DNA of 64,000 bases from Desarmillaria ectypa (taxonomy: Eukaryota; Basidiomycota; Agaricomycetes; Agaricales; Physalacriaceae): contig JAUDYN010000007.1 in NCBI GenBank assembly GCA_030407005.1, positions 3,286,001 through 3,350,000 on the forward strand, in the 5' to 3' direction. The translations under genes and the position numbers were made by a program. Below, piece after piece: positions 50,685 to 62,374 of this stretch (position 1 is the first letter of the stretch; each line of letters begins with the position of its first letter). The notes under the pieces are model-generated. The model had not been told where the DNA came from. It saw only the letters and a list, made by a program, of their open reading frames with translations, and ran no database searches.

Positions 50685-53600
50685 GGATGCAACAGGATCC
50701 TAAGCACCCATTATAATATTGCGACCCTTCGATTGAGGTGGTACAGGGCGGAGACGTTGAGGGTATCAAGGTATGGTGAAGTTATCCTGACGAGACGAAG
50801 CGGCTAACGAAAGTATAGTTATTGCCTGACGTGCAACGACTAATGCGGCCTTGAGTTCTGCTCGCTGATACCGCGTTGGGCTAGCGATCAGGAAGAACCG
50901 ACGAGGTTATTCCCTGCTAGTGTACAGAAAGCTGATCAACACCGAGGAGTGTTGTCATTGAGGCGACGGCCATCTGCGTATGTGGTATCGTCGTCAATTC
51001 CGTTCAGCTACAAATCATCATGCATATTACGCCCAGTTTTTCTTTGGATGCCGTCGACCATAGCACATCGAAGTTGTGGAACATGAAGGATGGGGATGGT
51101 CTGCTGTGCCGGTGATGCTCTTCATTCGCCCATGAAACGATCAATGTCATATGGTGCTAAATTGTAGCCGTCCGTATCTCCCTTGGTGCTCCTTCCCCCT
51201 TGGTGTCCCATCGAAACTAGGTCTCTTCGTATCATTGACGAGAACGATTCTCATACAACGACTCTCTCAGACGTCTCAAGCTACAATGTCAGATCACTAC
51301 CTCTCTCCACACAGTATTCATTCATCTACTCTCGATGGTAGAAGTTCATCCTCGTGATCGGATACTCTCTATTGGGCTTTGTCGAAACGATCCACGGTTC
51401 GAGGGATCTGCGACATGATACTAACTACACTGTGGGTCTGTGTAGGTGCGAACTTCCGGTGCTGAGTGTAAAGACCGGGTTGGTGCCTGGATTCATCGTA
51501 GCTGCCCGTCATGCACATAGATTGTTGCCAGTGCTTGTGTGAAGGAAAACCGTTTCGTTCATAGTGTTAGACGAAGGCTGCTTCTTTGTCGGGCCGTCAG
51601 GCTTGGGCTTCTCGTGCTCTCAGTTGCCATACAAACATGTAGCTCATACATCGATAGATGCTTTGTACGTGTCACCATTTCCTTTCATTGGGGCATGGTG
51701 CTGATATTGCTGTAGTATCTGTATGGACGGAACTTTTACGGCTCACAGCGCCCACGTGATCCTTCCTATTGGTGGCGCCTGCACAAATGATTACATCATC
51801 CATGCTCGGGCCAGGGATGCCAGTTTTGAATGGCTCGCTTCGAATACTACAGTCAGAATGCATGTCTCCCCTGCCTATCTTCGCCTCTATACACGCGGTG
51901 CATCGAAGATGCGCCATTGCAAGTAAATTTTGAATCAATTTGAATTAGGAACTCGACATACTTTCAAGTCAGTTTGATTTTCCTGAAAGCAATCCTGCGG
52001 TATTCATACGTCTTGCCCTGAGAGCATCGGTAAAGCTACATCTCAATGGAATCCTTTATACTTTGAATTTTATGAGTTGTCGGCGATAAAAGAGCGCATA
52101 GTGATATGAAGTGATTTAGAAGCGCATCCGAGCATGTCGTCCAATTTATTTCTGAGCAATTTACATGATATAAGCCTCAATTTAAGCCTCAATTTACGCT
52201 CGCATGGGTGGCAATTTACTCTCAGGCCTCAAACTCAATAGTAGACGCTGTTTCAACCCTCAAGCACATAGGCTGTGTCAGCAATGCCCTCCCTTGAGGC
52301 TATTAAATCTGATCAAGTCAAACCAGCTGCCAAAACGATAAATTCTGTAGTGTTTAATGCTTTTATTTCCGCTCCGAGTTCCCTATATACAACATCTGCA
52401 TAGCTAACCCTTATCTCTACTCCAGAGCCGTGCCCCACAAAATGCTATGGCCAAAATACAACATCATCTTAGATTTACTATCCCCCTTTGTTGACTCGTT
52501 GGATTGCTTTCCCAAGCCAAAAGTTCACACACTCAGCAATAAACGCATCGCAATGCCCAACTCTTTCCCCAGAAGCCAGCCGTTGCTAATATCTTGGTTG
52601 ATCTCTCGTACATGCGTCGAATAACAGGTGGCCACGTCCAAGTCGGCCGCGAACGAACAGGCAAGTTGCAGTGAGTAACGAAAGAGGTATTCCGGCATGC
52701 ATATACACGATTTGAGATCATGAAAACTGGCTGGAAAGGGTGTTCGACGAATATTGGTATCACAGCCAGTAGACCTAGGTCTGGAATAAGTTGAAGCGAA
52801 CTTAGTTGAACATGTGGCACACCTGAGCTGTTTCCCCATTCCAGTCGCTTATTTCATCCAATAAATATCGACCACGATGACGGTTCATTTTCTTGACCAA
52901 ACATGCTCAGGAAGGGAAAGTATTCGATTGTTAACCTGACTGTTGATAAGTTTGAAGCCTGGAACTCCGAAACACATGATAACGCACTGATATTGCACTG
53001 AAAAGCCATGCTTTCTCTCATTTCAATCTCTCTAATCTTGCCTGGGCAAGAACAGCATGCTGAGGCATCCCGTGGCTGGCTTCATCAACGCTTGCATTAG
53101 GTGCTCCTTCGCTTTTGGGGGGTGCATCTCGAGCCATAAAGGTTAGATGAATGAGAAAGGGGAAAGCCTAGGAGGGTTGGAAGCGACGGGAGGCCATTGG
53201 AAAGGCCGGACTATGCCAATGTTACTTGGGAATGTCTTCTCCGGTTCATGTCGACGAGCTAAGTGCCAGATAAATGGAGAGAAAATCAAAGGGCAGTCTC
53301 AGGTAAGAACAGGTCCATCAGGGTGTCGTTTTCCACGCTCATCGAGGGCTAGCATTCAGGTGGGGAGGCGGCAGCCGCGGTCAAGGTCGGAAAGACGTGG
53401 TGGCACGAGTGAACGAATGAGCTGCCAGTGTGCCGAGCTGCCGGATTTGATTGATTTACATTATTTTCATAAAATTGGTCGAATAATCGTACCTATTTCA
53501 TAATACAATATTATTTTAATATGAGCCAGGGATGCGATCAGATTGACAGGATTTATGTGAAAACATAATTAAGAGACGACGCACGTGATTCCTATCATCG

Positions 53601-54479
53601 GTTGCGACGTGAAAGACAGCCCTATATTTACTGGAGAAAACGTACTTTCAGTTCCCCTATAACTAAAAATGCATTTGCCCGTCAGGAAAGGTTGGGTAGA
53701 GATCTCGCTATAGCAGAATTTTCGCGTGCCAGATCTCGATGGTTCCAACAGAATTGGCAAGCGTCGGGATGACGCTATAGCACATGGTGAGAGACATAGA
53801 CGTGGTCTTTGGCATGGTTGCAGGCTGACAGAGCGGCATTTAATGCCCTGTAGTTACTAGGGAAAATGCTTTTTCGGTTCCACTGTTACCACTGCAAAAA
53901 ATACATTTGCCGAACAAGAAAGGTTGCCATCGGTGCAAAGAAGGCCCAAACCTCCTTCTAGCCAGGTCCCACCATCAACTCCATCTACGAAAGACGGTAT
54001 TAATTTGATCTTGAGTCAGGCTCTAGACATCGCAGTGTAAATGTTGGATGAAATTGAAGGCACTTAGTTCAGCCTTTCTTGGTTGCGTAACCTCCCCAGC
54101 TGAAAAGGTGGATCTCAGCAATGAATCTCCCTCATGTGCCAGTGGAAGTAAGTATCAGAAGGCGACCTTGATCATCAACCCGGACCACGGACGCCGTCTT
54201 CGAGCCAACCAACATCAACGACCGCCTGCAGCAGCTCTCACCATCTCAGCAGCCCTCATCCCCTTCACTGATCAAGACCACAGGGTCCTGCAACGCTGAT
54301 CCGGATACCGCTGCTGCTTGCGCATCTTGCGTTTTGAATTTCCCGGACGGATGTTTTCACTATTTGATGAAATCAACGATAACTGTCATCAAGGAAAAAC
54401 TTCGAAGATGATCCCAAAGTGCTGCATGCCACGGGATGGATATATATAACACGCCCTTCCTTCAACATTAGCCTAACAA
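50685..54479. other. No gene supported
   Basis: Many short open stretches, the longest about 118 codons, without motifs. The segment 51,955-53,560 is AT-richer. Two related stretches at 53,619-53,926 are listed separately. A TATATATAAC at 54,440-54,449 belongs to the next gene. Confidence 0.4.
53619..53926 (+). repeat. Pair of degenerate direct repeats, about 75-82 bp each
   Basis: 53,619-53,693 and 53,845-53,926 share gccct-ta-ttact-g, then ttc-gttcc, then aaaatgcatttgcc and aggaaaggttg-like blocks in the same order. Nothing coding is attached. Confidence 0.55.
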
Positions 54480-56502
54480 ATGTCCTCGCTTCCCCCGATA
54501 CTGATAGCTGATATCCCCCCACTGGGAACAACGCTTGGTGCAGTGTATGTCGGGGCTACCATAGGAGCCGTGTACGCATGCTTTTGTTTGAGGTTTCCTC
54601 TCGATACCCATCGTACGCCCTAGTTTCTATGGAATAACCATTCTGCAGACTGTCATCTACTACAAGCAATACCCTAATGATTCATGGCTCTTCCTATGTG
54701 CGGTACGCGAAAAATGCACTCTCATAAAATTCTTCTAACATCTAAGCAGGTCGCCATATTGTGGTGCGCTTACAGAAAGCTTTAAACGTATCAAGCTATA
54801 TCTTAACATTTATAGGATCCTCGATACACTTCACGTTGCGATAAGCACTCATGCCTTGTACTTCTATCTGGTCGAATCGTTTGGAAATTACCTTCCCCTG
54901 TTCGGGATCGTTTGGTACGTCCTCGCATCTCCCATAACCCTGGGTTCAATTGAGTTCAGACCTCGCTGGCAGGAGCTTCCCGGTGTGTCTATTTCCCCGC
55001 TTCATCCATTATGTGAACGTCCTGAGTTCCTTCCATTTTTAGTTGCAACTCCTAGTCAATGTACGTGAATTTGGTATGATCTTGCATCCTTCTCTAATTA
55101 TTGACTAGATGTTAATCGTCGTTGGCGTCCAAGCGTGTGTCTTCTTCGAGTGACTCTGGAATAATCGGAAAGACTCATTCTCCGGTGCTACAGCTTATAT
55201 GCCGTCAGAATATGGAAATGTCAGTCTCTATCAGCGTTAAATAAATGAATCCTGACCACTGGTCTCCCCATAGTTGGTCGTAATTTCCACACGGTACTGC
55301 CATGGTTCATTGTACGTGCTCATACTGCCTTCTTTATAATACTCATGCAGACGGAAATTGCCTTTGGAATGCACCCACAGTTTCTTGTTGTCGCTGCTTC
55401 CCTCGGTGAGAGCCTCTTCTATTTAATAACAACCGAAGACCTGAATGAGATTTCCAAGCCACTGGAATCTGTGAGGATCAATTTTGTATACACAGTGCTG
55501 ACTTACGGAGAAATTTACTAGATGTCATTTATGATACGTATGGACTACGCCTCTGTACGATAATCCTCTTCCATACCAACGTTTTCACCAGATACACCAT
55601 ATCAAGCTTTTTTGACATCCCTACCATCAGCGTAGGCTTCACTAGCTCTGTACCGAACATATGGCCGCTCTAACGCGTAGCAATGCATTCCAGACATCAA
55701 TTTACGTAGTCTTCTCTACACTCGCAGGAGCGGATTTCTTCATCGCCGCTGCAATGTGCTATTACTTGAACAAAGGAACATCAACGACCAGCTTCTCCAG
55801 GTATGTTGCCTACTCCATCACGAATATGATCGATATTCACGGCAAGGAGCTGCCTGTAGTACGACCAAAATCATTATAGGATTGATGCGGCTTGTAATGA
55901 TATCTGGTCTGGCAACGAGGTATAACTCTGCTCTAACTGGTATGATGGGATTTAATCATGAATGTCGACTCTAGCGCATGTTCGCTATTTACTCTGGTCG
56001 CAGTAATCGTTCACTATTCCGTGATCCTACTGATTCTGATAACATCTTTCGTGCAGTACATCGCTTGGCCAGATACTCTCATTTTCATCGCCGTCGATTT
56101 TATTCTACCGAAGCGTGCGTGTTAAAGTCTGCTTCAATCAGTTTCCTGTCTGTCCCTAACCATTCATGGATAGTCTATATAAACTCCTTGCTCGCAATGT
56201 AGGTTCCTTTCTCCCTCGTATTTGATTAATGGCCTAACTCTGAGCAGGCTCAATTCACGCCACGCGCAAATGAGGCCAGGGACCCAGGAGCACACCGTTG
56301 ATAGGCCGAAGATCCTCAGCTTTGCTCCTCACACCTCCAGCAGCGGGCCAAGCGATTCAGTACAGACGGTACGTAGTAGCATCCTTGTCTCAGATGCGTT
56401 GAAGATGCTACTCTTTCTTCTCTCCAGAGCACCGATATAATTCTTTCCGTAATGGAAAGAGGTCATTCGAATGCCGTCCCGGAAAATATGACATTTACTT
56501 GA
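54480..56502 (+). CDS. DUF6534-type multi-spanning membrane protein (copy C)
   Basis: Starts MSSLPPILIADIPPLG, 33 bp after a TATATATAAC box. Inferred exons encode VFYGITILQTVIYYKQYPND, a 14-bp exon VAILW, ILDTLHVAISTHALYFYL with FGIVW, a 10-bp exon (GAGCTTCCCG), LQLLVN, MLIVVGVQA, LYAVRIWK, FGRNFHTVLPWFI, then ADFFIAAAMCYYLNKG, LMRLVMISGLATR, YIAWPDTLIFIAVDFILP, INSLLAMLNSRHAQ and a tail ending at TGA 56,500-56,502. An apparent stop near 55,146 falls inside an intron once the frame is matched to copies A and B. Most introns begin GTACG or GTGNG and are 45-70 bp long. Family function is unknown; predicted location is a membrane with about seven helices. No defect was seen. The exons between 55,400 and 55,560 are uncertain. 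Confidence 0.83.
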
Positions 56503-56842
56503 GAAATTACCCAATAACGTCGTCATACCAAATTAACCAGCTCAGTATGACTGCCAGGACATTCTTGCCATTTATCTGTTTGTAGTCTTGCTTGTATGTA
56601 CACAAATTTTCTGCGACAGCCGTTTTGCTTTCTGCCCGGGTTGATGACGTCATGATACGTACCATGGTGTAATACCAGATGAGATACAGATATGTCTCCT
56701 CGCTGGAACCCACGTTTGCCCCAAGCTCCCCTGTGTACAGAACTGCAACGATTTTGTTCACTCTTAACCTAGGCAGTACCTAATCACAACGTCTAATGGT
56801 ACAGTGGCGAACAAATAACGGATGGAAAATTTTCTATCATGA

Positions 56843-59433
56843 TCATGCCCTCATGCCCTCAAATTCTTTCGTAAAGTCATCCATGGCATCCAACGTGCTC
56901 AAAAAATGCTTAAACGCAAGCTTCTCCCCACGACCCACAGCCAATGACTGGGCTGTCCTCGCCGCATTCTTGATCTGCCTGCCATTCACGTCCCGCTTCG
57001 CCAGTTCCTGGATTTGCTGTGGAGTGATATCCGCCGACGCCCCGACCTTGGCGATGAAAGCGGACCAGACCTGTATCTTGGACTGAAGGGGCAGCTCGTG
57101 GAAATGCAGTGCGACATGAATACGTGACAGGAAGGCCTCGTCGAATGCCTTGACACGATTGGTGGTCAGGAAGAGGATACCCCGATAGTACTCGACATGA
57201 CGCAAGCTGAAAGGATAGTCAAATTGCGGTAAAAGAACGAAGGGCAATAGAGCTCACAAGACAGCGACCATGGCATTGCGTACAAGATCGTGGAGAGAGC
57301 GTCGCTCAAGGTAAACGTCAGCCTCGTCGATCAAGACAATGGCTTTCCACGTCGTAGCGACCTCAAATACGCGTTCGAGAGCCATGTCAAGGCTATTCGC
57401 ATCCGTGCCTAAATCACCAGCACCGACAAGGTATAAGGGTTTCTTGACGTGTTCACTAGTCGCTTCAGCAGAAAAAGTTTTACCTGCAAAGGAGCATGAT
57501 GAGGCGCATTCAATGACTATTGGAAAAAGTGAACTGACCGACTCCCGGAGGACCAAATAAGTTGATAACGAGACCATGACCTTTGCCCTTGATGAAGTCA
57601 TCGAACCCGAGCTCACGATGGTGTGCCTCAACGAGAGACTGCAAGAGGTCTTTGCGGTCCGTCGGAAGAACAAGATTGGCAAAAGCGTCCTTATTCCATT
57701 CTACGTCGGAGATCTGCTCGACATCGAACTCCACTGCAGGATGAATTAGCTTCAGCACACAAGATTAAGAGAGACGGCTTACACCAAAGTTTGTCAGAAA
57801 GGCTGAATCCGAAAACCACAGTGGGCGTCAGCATGAGTTCTTCGTCTGTCAGCTCGACATCGTTTGTGCTTTCCTCGTCGCGGAGGTGGGAGTCCACAAG
57901 AACGCCTCCAAAGGTATTATTTAAGACTGACGAGATGTACAAGATGCGCGGTCGCTTACCATTAGCATATTGACCGGGCACTGGCACTGGCACTGGTTCC
58001 ATGTCTATAATGTCTCCGTAAGGATCCACCTGCGGGGTTTCCTCCGACTTGGACATAGCCATAGGATACTTGTAGTTAGGATTGAAACGTCGGAAGGAAG
58101 CTTATAGCATTAGTCAGCAGTCAAGCCGGGCTGTGAGCAAGATATCATCCTACCACGATCAACCATAATCCTTCCCTTGACCTAAAGATAGAATAGCGTC
58201 AGAACACATTCGGCTGACATCAGAGAAGAGATGGAAAAACGAACATTATGCCTCAACAACCTATTGTCCCCGCATTTCAACGCCGCAATGCCATTGAACT
58301 GCATATGATGAGTCCCCCGTAGATCGGACCATTTCTTGCCTCGCTGCATCACCGTCTCCTTCAACTTGGCAGCATCAGGATGAAACTTGATGGGATAGGC
58401 ATCCAACGAGTCGATCTTCACTGTCCCCTTGAACCTCTTGATGAGAATCTGCGTAGTGACCTTCGATACCCCTACGGTCTGGGTGAGAGGCCGGTCTACG
58501 AGGTCCACGCTCACGCAGCTCAGCTGGTAGCACCCCATACCCTCCACGTTCGTGCTCACGGCAGACTTCAGCTTGAACAATCGCGGCACGCCGGTGATAG
58601 CGCAGCGCGTGACAAGGATCGAGCGCGGTACAAGGATAGAGTAGAGGAGATCCCAGGTAATCTCGCCATGGGATTTCAGCTTGTTGATGGTACGAATGGT
58701 GTTCCGATAGTCAGAGTTGATAGAGGAGAGAAGGAGGTCAACGGAAGAAAGGACGTATGTGTCGAGCTGGGTCTGAGGCTTCTTGAAGGCAAGGTGATCG
58801 CGATATTCCTTGAACTCATCGAGGTACGTTAGGAAGACCTCGGGGTCAAGCTATAGACAGGGATTCATATTTGAGGATCGTATAGGACTGGCGAAAGCAC
58901 GTACCTCCAAAGGATCAGAGTTCCAAGAAATTCCAGGCCACGATTGAATGACGTCCTTGCAAGCTTTCAAGATGTACTCGCTCTTGACGACAACCTTGAA
59001 GGTTGGCTCCATTAAAGCAACCAGATCTTCACGGAGCGGGAGCTTGCGCACGATGCTGAAAGAGCATTTCATGAGTCAAGGACACCATTAATATTACAGA
59101 GAACATACACGAAGCTGAAGTCCTTCCAAGGGTCATTGTCTCCTGATCGTAACAGAGGAACACTTTCGACAGCGACCTTCGAGCTCGTGTTCTGCACAAC
59201 CAAAAACAAGCACATTAACACGCCGACCACCATGTCATGATAAGAGCATCACATACCCGATACTTCCAGTTCTTCGACCACCGACTATAATAATGGTCAA
59301 CGCGCTTAACCTTTAACGTGGGAGGCGTCAAAGGCTCGTCATCCTCCTTGATAGTCGAAACCTTGGACTCGGTCTCCATATCCTTCGACGACCCTTCGGA
59401 CGCCTTCATCAGAGAAGAAAATCGACGGTGCAT
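56843..59433 (-). CDS. AAA+ ATPase with N-terminal DUF7025 domain
   Basis: Mushroom-type AAA protein of about 720 residues with at least nine exons. Exon 1 starts MHRRFSSLMKASEG at 59,433; exon 4 (58,850-58,245) is the longest. The N-terminal half (DPEVFLTYLDEFKEYRDHL, CYQLSCVSVDLVD, VKGRIMVDRASFRRFNPNY) has the features of DUF7025. The ATPase core contains Walker A GPPGVGKT, split by an intron at about 57,482-57,540, Walker B AIVLIDEADVYLERR and the sensor region ILFLTTNRV followed by FDEAFLSRIH as arginine-finger region. The C-terminus reads EFEGMRA before TGA (56,843-56,845). Related proteins are thought to be unfoldase- or remodelling-type ATPases; the substrate is unknown. All junctions checked keep the frame. 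Confidence 0.88.
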
Positions 59434-62279
59434 GATTACGGAGGAGTAGAGGGAGTAGGGGAGATAAAACTTCAGCGCTTGTTAACATATCCATTTATAT
59501 TTAAATGGCCGCGGGAGCGTCCAATGCTCATTATAACTCCTAGTTGATAGAAAAGGGTTCAATGCGGTGCACCATCATGATTGGGAGAAATTGGGGGTTG
59601 CTCCTGAATGCCATAAAGCGGGAGTGACGTTCGACACATAAGCCAATAGCAAGTAATGCTCAGCTCAAAAAGAGCGCTTAGCTCTCTCGCCATGTGATGA
59701 TCAGATAACAGCATTTCAGGGATTGCTGTTATATCGGGCTGTACCGTGACATGGGTATTGAATGACATAGCTATGAGGCTGAGAGACCCTACAAATGATG
59801 ATGATAACGTGCAAAGGCCAAAAAGATGGTCCATCTCATTCTTCCGCGCTTAGATAAAGGATATGTGGATTTCGACGCCCAGGTGCCCAGGCTCTGTTGA
59901 ATCAATAGAGGTGAGCACCGCCCCCATTGATAGCCTTAAGATGGTGCCGGGATGACAGTCAATCCCACTTTCTAGCTGCCTTTCCTTCAGAAGAGATGAG
60001 AATGCAGGTATGTGTGCCATTTTAGAAACCACTCACGTATGCAATGACCGAAGGAATGTTTCCTTTGCGTCGTGCTTTAAAAGGAGGGATGATTGTAAAA
60101 GAGATTATCATAACCAATGATCCCAAGTGAGATACACATCACGGAACCGGGCAAGTGGCGGTTGATACTGATAAAACGACAATGTCTCGCCGAACTTCTC
60201 GAATGATTGACTGACATGACCTGCTTTCGGTCCGCAATGCCACTCAAAGCTGTGTTATTTTCCCGAATACACAGCCGTCACAGGGCTTTCTCGAAAGAAC
60301 ATAGAGCGCCTCACTTTGGGAATCACTGAGGCGTAACCGTGATCGTCTGCTGCTCTTTTCGGTGTGTGATGCCTCTTATATGTGCGGGGTCAAGAGGTGA
60401 GATCCTAAGAAGTACATTGAGTTCAACCTAAGATGGACGGGCATCTATCTCTGACCTGCAACGCCATAACAGACACGTAGCCAAGTAAGATTACGCTTCC
60501 GAAACAGAAAATACCATTTGTATGGTTCATCCGAACTGCATTTTAGAATATCATCAGAGACAACATTCCTTGACGCAGAAGATATCAATTGCCTGGTGCA
60601 CGAATTTGACGATAGATACCTCCCAGGAAAAGCAAATATAGTCTTTGAGCATGGACGTCAATCCCGATCGAGCTTGATCACTGACTTTCGTGACTCGTCA
60701 GGCAGCATGCGTCTCGTATTAGATGAACACTCACTACGGACTATATGTCACCCCTACTCGTGGAGTCATGGCGTACTTCGAAGACAGTAATGAACCAAAG
60801 TATCGCAGCGTCGTTCACGTTACTCGTGTATACTGCCGCTCGCATCCGATTGGTTCCCAGACATTGAAATTGAGGCTGTCCTGCCAGTTCCAGTCGTAAC
60901 TGGAAGGGGCTTGTACTGGCCATCGTGACTTTTCTGCATCTTTTATCGCCTTGATATCTCTACGAGTACCGAGCCTCGCAAACCACGATTGAGAAGTATT
61001 GATAACGAGCCTACCGCCCAGTTTGTTTCACTCAGCGTTGTCTCGCCGCTAGAGAATTCTTGTTTTCAACGGTGATGCATGCCTTGCTAAACAGAGACTT
61101 GGGATGAGGTAACGCGATCCATTTAGAAGACGTACATACATATTATGGGTCCTTCTAGCTCCATAAGAATGGTTTCCTTGAGAGAAGGCCCCCTTGCCAG
61201 TGAGCGATAATGAGATCGTTGGTGGAAAGCCACTGGAATCTCGCCCTCGGCAATATCAACGAGAATGTTGGTCAGAGCAGCGTGTCGACCATCGCTCAGG
61301 AACTCTTGCATATGCAACTTCTTATACGCAACGGATGGTTAGAATTCGAGGACAGCGGCGTAATAGAACGTTGCTGACATCCAGAATGTTCGTGGCGGTG
61401 GTAAGAAAAAGGAGAACTGGCATTTCGGCAGCCGTCGGTCTTACGATATTACCGGCATCTCGGTCCGATCCAACCTTTACCGTGACTTTGAATTAGAAGT
61501 GCTGTTTCTCTTTCTCGTTCTTGTTATTTTAATCAAATTTTGGGTCTTCCACTATTATCGCCTTACTTACTATTTCTTCGGTCAAAAAGGTCTCCCATTC
61601 TGCCTTCCTTGCTTGGCTTTTGGTTTTTGCCTCCCTCTATAGACAAAGACACGCCCGTATGAATCCGGTCACTACCTTCGTCTCTTCTTCTACTCGATAT
61701 GACCAACAGCTGGTGTGAAACTTTTTCTTCAGCATGTTCTATGCTGAAATTTGGCTTGTTTTTTCAGTAAATGCGCATGAAGATGATTGTATGCACTCTC
61801 TTCGACAGTCTTTTCACATCGCCTTGTTGACAGATACTGTCAAGAACTCTGGCGCGCGACCAGCTCGGCAAACTAGTTGCTTCCCCTTCAGAATAAGTGC
61901 TTTACTCCTGTAGAGTGGCCGAATAGTGGCTCACCGAGATCCAGGATAGCCACTGATTAGCCACTGGGCTGTATCGGTTTGATATATGTGTTTTGCTTTG
62001 CAAGGTGCACATCAAGCATACACATACATATAAACCCTCGTCTGACACTTTAATTGATCTCTGAAAGAGTCTCGCTTAGTTGTGAATCGGATTTATTCAA
62101 CGCAGGAATTTGGATCCTTTGCAGAGTTGTAGTAACGCTTTTCCCGCAAAGCGTAAGAAGTCTTGAGTGTATCTGAGTCCGAACCCTAATCCGAAACAGA
62201 GAATGATTCGAAAGATGTAGTCGTGCACCATGGCATTTAAAAAGCCGGCTCCTGATCCTATCATTCAGCATTCGTTCCT
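59434..62279. other. No gene supported
   Basis: Open stretches of 60-100 codons occur on both strands (for example 59,559-59,834 minus, 60,518-60,790 plus and 61,194-61,496 plus), none with a recognisable motif or exon series. Confidence 0.4.
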
Positions 62280-62374
62280 ATGTATTACCTCCTCTACGTG
62301 TCGTTTTTCCTTCTCTCTATTTCTCTCCAAGCTGGCATGCCCGACAAAGTCTGTGGCGTCAATCTAGAGTCTTG
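62280..62374 (+). CDS. Possible first exon of a secreted protein
   Basis: ATG 62,280 opens MYYLLYVSFFLLSISLQAG, a good signal peptide, followed by MPDKVCGVNLESW and a GTGCGT donor. The GVNLxxW stretch recalls the start of fungal GH5 exo-glucanases, but the downstream exons could not be assembled (next open piece 62,453-62,681 contains stops in every joined frame tried). It may be a decayed gene. Confidence 0.25.

Noticed and set aside
55120..55200. In-frame TGA in DUF6534 copy C suggesting a pseudogene
   Set aside because: The TGA lies in a 59-bp intron; the spliced frame gives VQALYAVRIWK, matching copies A and B.
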